DNA of 64,000 nucleotides from positions 186,001-250,000 of the forward strand of contig NZ_CP090836.1 in the NCBI RefSeq assembly GCF_021491915.1, read 5' to 3'. Shown piece after piece: positions 55,074 to 63,846 of the stretch (within the stretch, counting starts at the first letter, position 1; each line of letters opens with the position of its first letter). Origin of the DNA: Paracoccus everestensis. Its GTDB lineage: Bacteria > Pseudomonadota > Alphaproteobacteria > Rhodobacterales > Rhodobacteraceae. The translations under genes were made by a program, and so were the position numbers. Below the pieces are notes generated by a model. It was not told the DNA's origin. It did not search any database and saw only the letters and a list, made by a program, of their open reading frames with translations.

Positions 55074-56492
55074 ATGAGCCAGTCGGTCTGCATCATCCCC
55101 CTCCGTTTGCAAGACCCGCGTTATGCGGCGCTGCGCCAGAGGTTGTTCGATGGGCAGCGCGAGGCGGCAAGGCTCTGGAACGATTGCGTGGCCTGGCATT
55201 ACGAGCAGCGTGCGGCTGGCGGGCGCTGGCCCGGCAAGGCCGAGATTCATGCCTTCAGCAAGGGGCGTTATGCGCTCCACTCCCAGGTCGTGCAGCGAAC
55301 GGCATATCGGCTTTTGGCCAATATCGACGCGACAATGGAGCGGCGCCGCAGGGAGCCGTCAGCGCGCCGGTGGCTGAAGCTGCCCTGGCGCGAGAAGCTC
55401 TTTCAGCCGCTGTCCTGGCCGGCCCAGGCCGTCCGATATGATGCCGAGGCGCAGCGGATGATCCTGCCGATGGGGCGGGGACGTCCGTCGATTGTGCTGA
55501 ACGGGCTTAGGCTTGATCCTGGCCATGTCGGCGCGGTGTCAATCGTCTGGGGCCATCCCGGCTACGAGCTGCATGTTTCGGCGCCCGACGAGCGAGCGCC
55601 TGAGGCGCCATGGAATGGCCGGGCGGCGATCGACCTCGGCATCATCCATCATTCGACCATTGCCGATGACGCGGGACATGCGCTCGTGGTCAGCGGTCGC
55701 GGCATCCGGGCGATCAAGCGGCACCGCGGCAAGAAGCTGCGGCAGCTGGCGCGGCGGCAGTCGCGATGCGAAAAGCACTCGCGGCGCTGGAAGAAGATCC
55801 AGGCCCGCAAGGACAAGCTGCGGGCCCGCGTGAAGCGGCAGGACCGCGATCTGCGTCACAAGGCCACGCGGTTGATCATCGACTGGTGCATCCGTCGCGG
55901 CATCGGTGAGATCTATATCGGCAATCCCTGCGGGATTCAGGGAGGAAGCGGGCGCAAGCAGAACCGCAGGACCTCCCAGTGGGAGATGGGGGCGGATATC
56001 CGCTACCTGTCCGAGAAAGCGAAGAAGGCCGGCATTCGGAGCTCCGATGGGGACGAGCGTGGAGCGTCTTCCCATTGTCCCGAATGCCGGCGCCGTCGCA
56101 AGGTAAGGGGGCGTGATTGGCGCTGCCCTGATTGCGGCTTCACAGGCCACAGGGATGTGGTCGGAGCGGTCAACATGCACCGCTTGGCCTTCGGCACCAA
56201 AGTCACCTTTCCGCGTCGTTCCGATGTGACGTATCTGCGCCCGGGTTCGCTGCGCAAGCCGCGGCCCGCAAGCAGTATTCGCCTAGACACGGGCCTTTCC
56301 GGCGAGGTCTTCCTGATCCGGTCTGAAGCTTTCTCCAAACCTTCCCTATCGGCACCGCCAGGTCGAAAGACCTCGCGGGAGCGTAAGCTCCATGCCGCGT
56401 CAGCGGTTAGGCACTGGAAAAGAAACCCACCCAGTTCACTGGGCGGGGAGTGTCATCACCAATCTCAGTTCAGCGGACCCATCAGCGGATAA
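55074..56492 (+). CDS. tnpB: TnpB, RNA-guided nuclease family, unusual RuvC-II region
   Basis: The open frame codes for 472 aa. The conserved part ends near residue 375. RuvC-I Asp is at about 187 (RAAIDLGIIHH), the zinc ribbon has Cys at about 335, 338, 351 and 354 (CPEC...CPDC), and RuvC-III Asp is at about 361 (GHRDVVGAVN). The RuvC-II segment reads GIGEIYIGNPCGI. A Gly occupies the place where most TnpBs have the catalytic Glu, though a Glu occurs four residues earlier. The last roughly 95 codons overlap the presumed guide-RNA region and cross the element's end, so the true C-terminus may be untemplated tail. Confidence 0.85.
   Translation: MSQSVCIIPLRLQDPRYAALRQRLFDGQREAARLWNDCVAWHYEQRAAGGRWPGKAEIHAFSKGRYALHSQVVQRTAYRLLANIDATMERRRREPSARRWLKLPWREKLFQPLSWPAQAVRYDAEAQRMILPMGRGRPSIVLNGLRLDPGHVGAVSIVWGHPGYELHVSAPDERAPEAPWNGRAAIDLGIIHHSTIADDAGHALVVSGRGIRAIKRHRGKKLRQLARRQSRCEKHSRRWKKIQARKDKLRARVKRQDRDLRHKATRLIIDWCIRRGIGEIYIGNPCGIQGGSGRKQNRRTSQWEMGADIRYLSEKAKKAGIRSSDGDERGASSHCPECRRRRKVRGRDWRCPDCGFTGHRDVVGAVNMHRLAFGTKVTFPRRSDVTYLRPGSLRKPRPASSIRLDTGLSGEVFLIRSEAFSKPSLSAPPGRKTSRERKLHAASAVRHWKRNPPSSLGGECHHQSQFSGPISG
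56300..56456 (+). ncRNA. Candidate omega (reRNA) guide RNA at the element's right end
   Basis: TnpB guide RNAs derive from the 3' end of tnpB up to the right end. This stretch overlaps the variable tail of tnpB and closes with a stable hairpin (CCCACCCAGT-TC-ACTGGGCGGG) and GGGGAGTGTCA. The guide would be the flanking bases after about 56456. The 5' limit is a guess; only the terminal hairpin is directly supported. Confidence 0.45.
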
Positions 56493-56797
56493 CGCCCGTC
56501 CTCGAAGTCACCGAACATCTCCTCGACCTCGGGGTGATCCAGCGGCTCTCCCGAATGATCGGGCACCAGGTTCTGTTCCGAGACATAGGCGACATAATAG
56601 GTCGCCTCGGTTTCGGCATACAGGTGATAGAAGGGCTGATCCTTGGCTGGACGCACGTCCTCGGGGATCGAATCATACCATTCCTGGGTATTGGCGAATT
56701 CAGGATCGACATCGAAGATCACCCCGCGAAAAGGCCTGTTGCGGTGGCGAACCACCTGGCCCAGGCCGTATTTGGCGATGCGATGCTGTCCGTACAT
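56465..56797 (-). CDS. hspQ: Heat shock protein HspQ
   Basis: The 110-aa protein matches HspQ (YccV-like): AKYGLGQVVRHRNRPFRGVIFDVDPEFANT, YHLYAETEATYYVAYVSEQNLVPDHSGEP, and PEVEEMF near the end. In enterobacteria HspQ is a Lon-protease specificity factor; the fold was first described as hemimethylated-DNA binding. The ATG at 56797 gives the family length; a longer frame adds 37 residues without similarity. Its stop lies about 9 bases from the end of the IS605-type element and on the opposite strand from tnpB. Confidence 0.9.
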   Translation of the reverse strand: MYGQHRIAKYGLGQVVRHRNRPFRGVIFDVDPEFANTQEWYDSIPEDVRPAKDQPFYHLYAETEATYYVAYVSEQNLVPDHSGEPLDHPEVEEMFGDFEDGRYPLMGPLN

Positions 56798-56918
56798 AGA
56801 TCTTCCATAAGGCTTCAGGGCCGGTCTGACTGGCGTTTTAATCCGATACGCCGATTCTGTCCATCGGATCGCCAGCATTTGCACGATTTCCTGGGGCAAG
56901 CGCGCCACAGGACCAAGC

Positions 56919-57383
56919 CTACCGGGCGGGATTGCCCGTCATGTCCCCGGCCAGCAGCGGCACGGTGGACATCGACATCTTGGCCGAGCCTTCGTTCAAC
57001 TCGCTCGCATGGGCCAGATAGACCAGCACCCGGTTTTCCGCATCATAGATGCGCTTGACCCGCAAGGACTTGAACAACAACGACCGCCCTTCGCTGAACA
57101 CGTCCTCGGGCCTGCCCGGGCGCAGGGCGCTGACATCGACCGGACCGGTGCGGGCGCATTGGATGGCGCTGTTCGAGGGATCCTCGAACCAGTTGCCCTG
57201 GCTGAGGCGGTCCAGGACCGAACGCTCGAAATAGGCCAGGTGGCAGGTCACGCCGCCCACATCGGGATCGGCGATCGCCTCGATCACGATGTCGTTCCCA
57301 ACCCAGTCGACGCCGACCTGAGCGATTTCCCTGGCCTGGGCCAGAGCCGGCATCATCAGCAGGGCGGCGGCGATCATTCGCAT
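56919..57383 (-). CDS. creA: CreA family exported protein
   Basis: The 154-aa protein has a signal peptide ending AQA (about residue 16). The mature part matches CreA: VGNDIVIEAIADPDVGGVTCHLAYF, NSAIQCARTGPVDVSAL, EGRSLLFKSLRVKRIYDAENRVLVYLAH and a closing VPLLAGD. Function is unknown, although creA is linked by name to the CreBC regulon in E. coli. The start overlaps the upstream phosphatase gene by 10 bases, implying co-translation. Confidence 0.88.
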   Translation of the reverse strand: MRMIAAALLMMPALAQAREIAQVGVDWVGNDIVIEAIADPDVGGVTCHLAYFERSVLDRLSQGNWFEDPSNSAIQCARTGPVDVSALRPGRPEDVFSEGRSLLFKSLRVKRIYDAENRVLVYLAHASELNEGSAKMSMSTVPLLAGDMTGNPAR

Positions 57384-58111
57384 GGCAGATCCTTTGGTTC
57401 CAGGGGGATGCGGCCCGCATCGGTCAGCAGATGCACCGCGTCCTTTTCGATCACCACCGCGCAAAGCGGCCGGCCGTAAGCCGCGCCGCCATCCACGTTC
57501 AGGCGGTTGCCGTAATGGGTGGCGGTCTGGATCGCGGTATGGCCATGAACCACCAGCGGCCCGTGGTCCTGCGGGCTGTTCAGGAAACCCTGCCGGATCC
57601 AGACCAGATCCTCCTCGGCCTGGTCTTGCAGGTCGACTCCGGGCCGGATGCCCGCATGGACGACCAAGGCCAATGGATGCAGAAAATACAGCGGCAGCGA
57701 CGCCAGATAGGCGATATGACCCGCAGGCACCGCACGCCTGGCCTGGTCCAGCATCCGGTCCGGGGACACCGCTGTGTCCACTCCATAGGATTGCAGCGTT
57801 TCCGGCGCCCCCAGACCTGAATGCAGGGTCCAGTGCAGCCTGGAACTCAGCCCCGGATCGACCCAATCGGGCTGCAGCAGATATTGCGGCAGAAAGCGGT
57901 CGTGGTTGCCGCGCGTGACAATCCAGGGACGTCCCCGGTCCCGGCCCGTCATCAGGTAGTCAACGACACCGCGCGAATCCGGTCCCCGGTCGATCAGGTC
58001 GCCCACATGGGCGATCAGCGCATCGGACCCGCCATCGCGGAAGATGCGGTCATGCGCGGCCTTGAGCTGGTCCAGATGCCCATGGACATCGCCAATGACG
58101 TAAAGCCGCAT
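57374..58111 (-). CDS. Metallophosphoesterase (Ser/Thr protein phosphatase-like)
   Basis: The 245-aa calcineurin-like phosphoesterase has the full metal-binding series: GDVHGHLDQ (7-15), GDLIDRGPDSRG, GNHDRF, and late VHAGIRPG and VHGHTAI. This order is typical of bacterial PPP-type phosphatases (PrpA/PrpB, lambda phosphatase group). A GTG-free start at 58111 is used; an ATG one codon earlier is also there. Coupled to creA downstream. The substrate is unknown. Confidence 0.88.
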   Translation of the reverse strand: MRLYVIGDVHGHLDQLKAAHDRIFRDGGSDALIAHVGDLIDRGPDSRGVVDYLMTGRDRGRPWIVTRGNHDRFLPQYLLQPDWVDPGLSSRLHWTLHSGLGAPETLQSYGVDTAVSPDRMLDQARRAVPAGHIAYLASLPLYFLHPLALVVHAGIRPGVDLQDQAEEDLVWIRQGFLNSPQDHGPLVVHGHTAIQTATHYGNRLNVDGGAAYGRPLCAVVIEKDAVHLLTDAGRIPLEPKDLPCE

Positions 58112-58131
58112 CACCGCCCCGCTGCAAGAAA

Positions 58132-58159
58132 GCCGCGCCCCTGACTAAGGGGACGCGGC
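58132..58159 (-). terminator. Terminator after serA
   Basis: GCCGCGCCCC (58132-58141) pairs with GGGGACGCGGC (58149-58159, one bulged A) around TGACTAA. On the minus strand it is followed by TTTCTTGC. It lies just after the serA stop and fits a Rho-independent terminator. Confidence 0.8.
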
Positions 58160-58166
58160 GGGATCG

Positions 58167-59756
58167 TCAAACCTCGAACTGCAGGCGGCGGGCTTGCAGG
58201 AACTTGCCGGTGTTCTGCAAACCGGCCAGGGCCTCGTCGCTGATGGGTTCGTCCAGATACAGGATCGCGATGGCGTCATTGCCCTCGGCCGACCGGCCCA
58301 GGGTAAAGTTCGCGATGTTCACGCCCAGATCGCCCAAGGTCATGCCAAGCGCGCCGATCACGCCCGGCACGTCCTTGTTGCGGGTATAAAGCATATGCCG
58401 CCCGACCTCGGCATCGATGGTAATGCCGCGGATCTGGATAAAGCGCGGCTTGCCATCGCTGAAGACCGTGCCCCCGATGGACCTTTCGCGCGTGTCGGTG
58501 ACGACCGTCAGCTTGATATAGCCTTCGAAGACGCCCGCCTTGTCCTGGGTGGTGGTGGCCACCTGCACGCCGCGTTCCTTGGCCATCACCGGGGCCGAGA
58601 CCATGTTCACGTCCGGGTTCGTGGCCTTCATCACGCCCGCGATGACCGAGGCGTTCAGCGCGTTCAGGTTCATCGTGGACGCAACGCCGTCATACAGCAC
58701 GTTGATCGCCTTGATCGGCTCGTCCGTCATCTGGCCCACAAAGGCGCCCAGATGGCCCGCCAGCTTGATCCACGGCCCCATCACCGCAGCTTCCTCGGCC
58801 GTGACCGAGGGCATGTTCAGCGCGTTCTGCACCGCGCCGGTCAGCAGGTAATCCGACATCTGTTCGGCCACTTGCAGAGCCACGTTTTCCTGCGCTTCGG
58901 TGGTGGAGGCGCCCAGATGCGGGGTGACGACCACGTTGGGCAGGTTGAACAGCGGGCTTTCGGTTGCCGGTTCCACAGCAAACACATCGAAGGCGGCCCC
59001 TGCGACGCGACCGTCCTTCAGCGCCTCGGCCAAGGCTTCCTCATCGACCAGGCCGCCACGGGCGCAGTTGATGACGCGGACGCCGGGCTTCAGCTTTGCA
59101 ATGGCCTCGCGCGACAGGATGTTCTTCGTCTTTTCGGTCAGCGGCACATGGAAGGTGATGAAATCCGCACGGCCCAGCAGATCGTCCAGTTCGACCTTGG
59201 TCACGCCGATCTCCTTGGCGCGCTCGGGCGACAGGAAGGGGTCATAGGCCAGCACCTTCATGTGCAGCCCCAGGGCGCGATCAATGACGATCGACCCGAT
59301 ATTGCCCGCGCCGATCACGCCCAGGGTCTTGTTGAACAGCTCGACCCCCATGAAGCGGTTCTTTTCCCACTTCCCGGCATGGGTGCTGGCCGATGCCTCG
59401 GGCAACTGCCGGGCCACGGCGAACATCATGGCAATGGCGTGTTCTGCGGTGGTCACGCTGTTGCCGAAAGGCGTGTTCATCACGATCACGCCCTTTTTCG
59501 ACGCGGCCGGAATGTCCACATTGTCGACCCCGATCCCGGCCCGGCCGATCACCTTGAGGTTGGGCGCAGTTTGCAACAGCTTTTCGGTGACCTTTGTCGC
59601 GGACCGGATCGCCAGCCCGTCATATTGCCCGATCACTTCGGCCAGCTTTTCCTTGTCCTTGCCCAGGTCGGGCAGGTAATCGACCTCGACGCCGCGGTCA
59701 CGAAAGATCTGAACGGCGGATTCCGACAGCTTGTCGGACACAAGAACCTTCGGCAT
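58167..59756 (-). CDS. serA: D-3-phosphoglycerate dehydrogenase
   Basis: SerA oxidises 3-phosphoglycerate, the first step of serine synthesis. The 529-aa long-form enzyme has the catalytic domain with NAD loop LGVIGAGNIGSIV, the NCARGGLVDEEAL block and the PHLGASTTEAQENV block. An intervening domain follows, and a C-terminal ACT domain (about 455-529) senses serine. An upstream in-frame start 16 codons earlier is weaker. It is the second gene of serC-serA with a 103-base gap. Confidence 0.95.
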   Translation of the reverse strand: MPKVLVSDKLSESAVQIFRDRGVEVDYLPDLGKDKEKLAEVIGQYDGLAIRSATKVTEKLLQTAPNLKVIGRAGIGVDNVDIPAASKKGVIVMNTPFGNSVTTAEHAIAMMFAVARQLPEASASTHAGKWEKNRFMGVELFNKTLGVIGAGNIGSIVIDRALGLHMKVLAYDPFLSPERAKEIGVTKVELDDLLGRADFITFHVPLTEKTKNILSREAIAKLKPGVRVINCARGGLVDEEALAEALKDGRVAGAAFDVFAVEPATESPLFNLPNVVVTPHLGASTTEAQENVALQVAEQMSDYLLTGAVQNALNMPSVTAEEAAVMGPWIKLAGHLGAFVGQMTDEPIKAINVLYDGVASTMNLNALNASVIAGVMKATNPDVNMVSAPVMAKERGVQVATTTQDKAGVFEGYIKLTVVTDTRERSIGGTVFSDGKPRFIQIRGITIDAEVGRHMLYTRNKDVPGVIGALGMTLGDLGVNIANFTLGRSAEGNDAIAILYLDEPISDEALAGLQNTGKFLQARRLQFEV

Positions 59757-59834
59757 GTCATTTATCCTTGCAGGGGCGCCCGGGCAAAGCCGCGCCGACG
59801 CCATGTTTCTTCTTCAGAAAAATATCCCGGGGGT

Positions 59835-59853
59835 CCGGGGGCAGCGCCCCCGG
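59835..59853 (-). terminator. GC hairpin between serC and serA
   Basis: CCGGGGG (59835-59841) pairs with CCCCCGG (59847-59853) around CAGCG, 6 bases after the serC stop. On the minus strand it is followed by ACCCCCGGGATATTTTTCTGAAGAAGAA, quoted here in parts as ACCCCCGGGATATTTTT and CTGAAGAAGAA. It may reduce read-through to serA. A related GC stem with GGATATTT tail is found at 46.8 kb. Confidence 0.65.
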
Positions 59854-59859
59854 CTCAGC

Positions 59860-61008
59860 CTAGGCTTGCGCAGCCAACTCGGCGCGATAAGCCCATTCGA
59901 TCCAAGGCATCAGTGCCGCGACATCGGATGCCTCGACCGTCGATCCGCACCAGATCCGCAAGCCCGCCGGTGCGTCGCGATAGGCGCCCGCATCCAGGGC
60001 GACGCCTTCCTTTTCCAGCCGCTTGGCCACGGCCTTTGCGAAAGCCGCGCCGTCCCTGATGGACGGATCGGTAAAGCGCAGGCAGACGCTGGTGTTGGAC
60101 GCCGTTGCCGGATCGGCGGCCAGATCGGCGATCCAGTCCTTGTCCGCGATAAAGTCGCGCACGGCGGCAGCATTGGCATCGGCCCGGGCGATCAGTGCCT
60201 TAACGCCGCCCAGCGACTGCGCCCATTTCAGCGCGACCAGGTAATCCTCGACCGCCAGCATGGACGGCGTGTTGATCGTCTCGCCCTTGAAGATGCCCTC
60301 GATCAGCTTGCCGCCCTTGGTCAGGCGGAAGATCTTGGGCAGCGGCCAGGCAGGGGTGTAAGTTTCCAGCCGTTCCACCGCGCGGGGCGACAGGATCAGC
60401 ATCCCATGCGCGCCCTCGCCGCCCAAAACCTTCTGCCAGCTGAAGGTCACGACATCCAGCTTGTCGAAGGGCAGGTCCATGGCGAAGGCGGCGCTTGTCG
60501 CGTCGCAGATGGTCAGGCCGGCGCGGTCCGCCGGGATCGCATCGCCATTCGGGACGCGCACGCCGCTGGTGGTGCCGTTCCAGGTGAAGATGACATCCTT
60601 GTCGAAATCGACCTGCGCGAAGTCAACGATCCTGCCATAATCGGCCTTGCGGACCGTCGCATCCAGCTTCAGCTGCTTGACAGCATCGGTGACCCAGCCT
60701 TCGCCAAAGCTTTCCCAGGCCAGCATCTCGACGGGGCGGGCGCCCAGCAGGGACCACATCGCCATCTCGACCGCGCCGGTGTCGGAGCCGGGGACGATGC
60801 CGATGCGGTAATCGGCGGGAACGCCCAAGACCTCGCGCGTGAGGTCAATCGCCTCGGCCAACTTCGCCTTGCCAACGGCGGCACGATGCGAGCGGCCCAG
60901 GGGCGCGTCCAACAGAAGGTCCAAATTGTAATGAGGAATCTTGGCGCAAGGGCCAGAAGAAAAGCGCGGGTTTGCCGGGCGCGCCACCGGGGTCGTCAGA
61001 TCTTTCAT
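59860..61008 (-). CDS. serC: Phosphoserine aminotransferase
   Basis: SerC transfers an amino group from glutamate to 3-phosphohydroxypyruvate, the step after SerA. The 382-aa PLP enzyme has the start [45 protein letters not shown], and the PLP-lysine region [20 protein letters not shown] (Lys of SWQK). The GxSDT/SWQK form is typical of the alphaproteobacterial and archaeal-type SerC, not the E. coli type. The ATG at 61008 starts the conserved region; a longer frame from 61152 is leader. Confidence 0.93.
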   Translation of the reverse strand: MKDLTTPVARPANPRFSSGPCAKIPHYNLDLLLDAPLGRSHRAAVGKAKLAEAIDLTREVLGVPADYRIGIVPGSDTGAVEMAMWSLLGARPVEMLAWESFGEGWVTDAVKQLKLDATVRKADYGRIVDFAQVDFDKDVIFTWNGTTSGVRVPNGDAIPADRAGLTICDATSAAFAMDLPFDKLDVVTFSWQKVLGGEGAHGMLILSPRAVERLETYTPAWPLPKIFRLTKGGKLIEGIFKGETINTPSMLAVEDYLVALKWAQSLGGVKALIARADANAAAVRDFIADKDWIADLAADPATASNTSVCLRFTDPSIRDGAAFAKAVAKRLEKEGVALDAGAYRDAPAGLRIWCGSTVEASDVAALMPWIEWAYRAELAAQA

Positions 61009-61090
61009 GACTAGCCTTCCAGCTAAAAGCCCTTCGTTGGGGAAGGGTGTCCCGCCGCCGGGAATACTTCCCCCCTGAAAATACTGCAAT
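61009..61090 (-). promoter_or_regulatory. Structured leader of serC (candidate serC RNA motif)
   Basis: On the minus strand the leader contains GGGGGAAGTATTCCC and then CCCTTC-CCCAAC-GAAGGG, a 6-bp hairpin 20-35 bases before the start, close to the ribosome site (GGAAGG). A serC RNA motif is described upstream of alphaproteobacterial serC-serA operons. Position and arrangement fit, but I cannot check the consensus. Confidence 0.5.
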
Positions 61091-61208
61091 AGAAAAAGAC
61101 GCTTCGCGCTCGACCGTGCAGGTTCTGACGTCAAGATGCAGAACGATACCAAAACCGTGGAGGATGATTCGCACAGGCTGTTCTTCGGGCGTTCCCGCCG
61201 AAAATTAT

Positions 61209-61364
61209 GGCCTCAGTGCGCTGACGGGGCGACCTGGCCGCCTTCGCGTGTTCTCCGATGCAGAAATCCAGTTCTGCTTGATGGTAAAGGTGCTCTTTGG
61301 TCTACCTCTTCTGCAAATCACGGGCATGGTGTCCGGCATCCTAGAGATGGCAGGACTCGAGTAG
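61209..61364 (+). pseudogene. IS5-family transposase fragment
   Basis: A frame ending at TAG 61362 reads FSDAEIQFCLMVKVLFGLPLLQITGMVSGILEMAGLE. This matches the conserved N-terminal block of IS5-family transposases (typically YSDAAIQTCLTLKVLFGLPLRQTTGFV.SLL...GLDW, given here only as a pattern). The rest of the transposase, including catalytic residues, is missing and there is no start codon with a ribosome site. It is a remnant of an old insertion at the start of the decayed region. Confidence 0.72.
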
Positions 61365-62523
61365 CGAGAACCAAAATTTTTTACGCTGAACGCGCTCGGT
61401 AAACCGTCGAGCGGTTCACACTACGTAAGCATATACAATTATGGTTTTTCTTGTAGATTTTCTGGAGCTGGGAACAGGAACACGCAAACATAATCTACTG
61501 TTTCCGCGGCGCTGAGGAAGATCGAGCATCCTTCCTCCTTAATGTGGTCATTGACGGTGGATCTGTCTTGGTGGGCGTCTGCCTGCGGATCACCTATCGC
61601 TGCCGACATTGGAGGCGTATGTAGTCGATTTCCTGCGCATGGCGAACGAATAAGAGAGGCGGCTGATCTGCGATACCCATGGACGTGCTCTGGGGCGCAT
61701 GGCACGGACCTGGTCGCCGCCGGAGGGCCTGAGCTTTCTGCGGGGAGGTTTGTGCCGTGGTGCGGTGGCGCAAGGCGGACAATAAGGAGGAGTTCCGCGC
61801 TCACCTGCGCAGGGATGTCTGGAAAATGGTGCTGCCGGAGCTCGTGTATGGCCAGCCGCCGCAAGTGAAGCAATAACGTCGTAATTGAGGTTGTCCCTGT
61901 CACCGGGAATGATGTGCTCAAGAACGTGCACCGTTCGGGCGCTTGTCGATGATGAGGATCTCGGTTCCAAATATAAGAACCGGCAGTCGCTCCTAGGAAA
62001 CGTCATTTCCAGGAAAAGTCATCGAACTGTTGGACCGTTGGACCGTCTGGATGACCATTCGAGGCACCGCTGCAAATCTGCCATGGTTTGCCTGGAGAGG
62101 TGGGCCCCGTGCCGAGCGGATTGGTGACATGCTGGAATATCGAACCGCCATGCCGCCACCATTTCCAGGAAGGTTGGTGTATTCAGGGGTTGATCTGCCT
62201 CCAGGCAGGCAATCACCAACGGAAACGTCGCGGCTCAGATCGGGAACTCGTCCAGCGACTTTCCCGCCTCCAAGACCTCGGCAATCTAGCCCTGCTTTCG
62301 TCCCCAACCTGTCCGGGTCAAGGTGGATGTTCCAGATGGCGGTATTCAGGCCTCGGCCTGAGCCCGTCTCGCCGGCTGAGCCGCAATCATTCTCGCCACG
62401 GAAGAAAACCCACGGCCTTGGCCATCTCTGAGGCTTTGGCGATCGCCTTTTTCATTCGACGGCTTTCGACTCCGGCAATAGTGGCTGCAGATTTCCCATG
62501 GCTGTGCTTCAGTTATTCCAGCG
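61365..62523. other. Decayed region of lower GC without an intact gene
   Basis: About 1.16 kb with visibly more A/T than the surrounding genes. Frames of up to 160 codons exist on both strands, but none has recognisable domains, a good ribosome site or typical third-position GC bias. A minus-strand stretch near 61.9 kb reads VHVLEHIIPGDRDNLNYDV, weakly like an HNH-nuclease EHI-P...N pattern. A minus-strand stretch at 62.40-62.52 kb reads KSAATIAGVESRRMKKAIAKASEMAKAVGF, broken by stops. I see gene debris here, with no function to assign. Confidence 0.55.
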
Positions 62524-63846
62524 TCATTTCGGTGTCATTGGTGTCCAGGATCGGCTCATCAGGCTCTTGAGCGTCGAGACAGCAACGATCGTCTTTTTGG
62601 AAGCCGTCTTGGCCGACCCGGATGATTGCGTAGGGAGGGACGGCGAAGGGAAATCGCGCCAAAAGCTTGACTGGAGCTCCGGCGGTTTACCCAATGGATC
62701 AATCCGCACCTCGCGTGCCCTGGCAGCGTCCGGCACCTGCTCCAGGATCAACTCCCCGCTGTGTGGCATCCTGCCCACCACGGGATAAAGGCTGTCGACG
62801 TTCCGTTGCCTGGCTGTCCAGACCGACGTGGACACCGGAGCCATGAATGGTGTTTTGGCACCCTCGTCGACCTCGCTGGGCTGACCCGTGCGGGTGATGC
62901 CGCGCATGGCCTGCGTCCCTTCCGCAGCGACGAGGCGCGGAGCTTCTGGCCAGTTGGTAGGCTCGTTCGTCAAAGCCTGGTGCCGGACCCGTTCCGCGGC
63001 GGCATAGAGTGTCACAAGCTCGCGGCGGGCGAGTGAGGGCTGGACAGCCCGTGCCGCCGCGGCTGCCAGGGGCAGCGTGTCCAGCCGTTCCCTCAGTTCC
63101 TCGGCGCTGCAGCCCTTGGCGCGGATGAAGTAGTTCGGGCTTGCCGAATAGCCCTTGGGCGTCACTTCGGCAGCGAGGACGGCCGCTTCAGGGCAGGACA
63201 GGATCACGCCAGCCCGGCTACCCACCCGGCGGATAACCAGATCGGCCTCAGCAAGGTCGGTCACGAACTCGAAGTCGGGATGGGCGTCGGGCGTGCGGGT
63301 GATGACGCGTGCCTCAGGCCGCCGCTCCCAGATCTGGAAGACGCAGTTGACCCGGTGCAGCCCTTCTGCGGTGTGGAAGGGTTCGTTTGGGAGATCGACC
63401 TGGCAGCGCAGATGAAACCGCGGGTCGATGCCGCGCTGCATGGAGGCCTTGGCGAAGGAGGCTGGCAGGATAAAGGCGATGACATCGGCAAAGGCCGCTG
63501 CGTGCTGGATGAAGCGCTTGGCCAGATGGCCGCCGCGCCCGAAAGGCGGATTGCCCAGCACGATGATGCGGCCGTCATGCTGTGGCGCGGCCAGGGCGAG
63601 GAAATCCTGCTCCTCGATGCCAGGCGCATCGGGGGCGATATCAAGGGCGATCAGCCGATCCGGGGGCAGAAGGCGCGAGAACGCTCCGGCGCCGGCGGCA
63701 GGCTCGATGAAGAGATCGTCCCCCCGAAACCGGCACTCGCGCCACACCGTGCCGACGCAGGCCCGGGCGGTGGCCTCCAGCGTGTAGAACTTGTCCAAGG
63801 CCGGCTGGCGAGAAGCCTTGCTGTCCATCATGTTAAAATCGCCCAT
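62524..63846 (-). CDS. Adenine-specific DNA methyltransferase-like protein
   Basis: The 440-aa frame (ATG 63846, preceded by AGGA) has the SAM-binding FIEPAAGAGAFSRLL (about 46-60) and the catalytic NPPFG at about 99-103 (IIVLGNPPFGRGGHLAKRF). ADVIAFILPASFAKAS and VNCVFQIWERR follow, as in N6-adenine methyltransferases of phages and plasmids. The first about 280 residues are convincing. The last about 150 (after ERVRHQAL) have no family match and poor composition, so the original end may be lost. No restriction enzyme gene is visible beside it. Confidence 0.75.
   Translation of the reverse strand: MGDFNMMDSKASRQPALDKFYTLEATARACVGTVWRECRFRGDDLFIEPAAGAGAFSRLLPPDRLIALDIAPDAPGIEEQDFLALAAPQHDGRIIVLGNPPFGRGGHLAKRFIQHAAAFADVIAFILPASFAKASMQRGIDPRFHLRCQVDLPNEPFHTAEGLHRVNCVFQIWERRPEARVITRTPDAHPDFEFVTDLAEADLVIRRVGSRAGVILSCPEAAVLAAEVTPKGYSASPNYFIRAKGCSAEELRERLDTLPLAAAAARAVQPSLARRELVTLYAAAERVRHQALTNEPTNWPEAPRLVAAEGTQAMRGITRTGQPSEVDEGAKTPFMAPVSTSVWTARQRNVDSLYPVVGRMPHSGELILEQVPDAARAREVRIDPLGKPPELQSSFWRDFPSPSLPTQSSGSAKTASKKTIVAVSTLKSLMSRSWTPMTPK

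Larger units (their letters stand above)
54546..56456. mobile_element. IS200/IS605-type element with divergent tnpA and tnpB (ends approximate)
   Basis: The element has a Y1 transposase on the minus strand and TnpB on the plus strand, diverging from about 55.0 kb, as in IS605. The right end is marked by a hairpin, CCCACCCAGT/ACTGGGCGGG (56426-56447), and GGGGAGTGTCA. These are features of IS605-type right ends and of the 3' end of the omega RNA. The left end lies after tnpA, between 54546 and 54587; I could not fix it. No target duplication is expected for this family. Confidence 0.85.

Noticed and set aside
61439..61921. A 160-codon minus-strand frame in the decayed region
   Set aside because: No domain, no ribosome site, low-quality composition; other frames of similar length overlap it.
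62088..62570. A 160-codon plus-strand frame before the methyltransferase end
   Set aside because: No recognisable domain and it overlaps the methyltransferase end; treated as chance.
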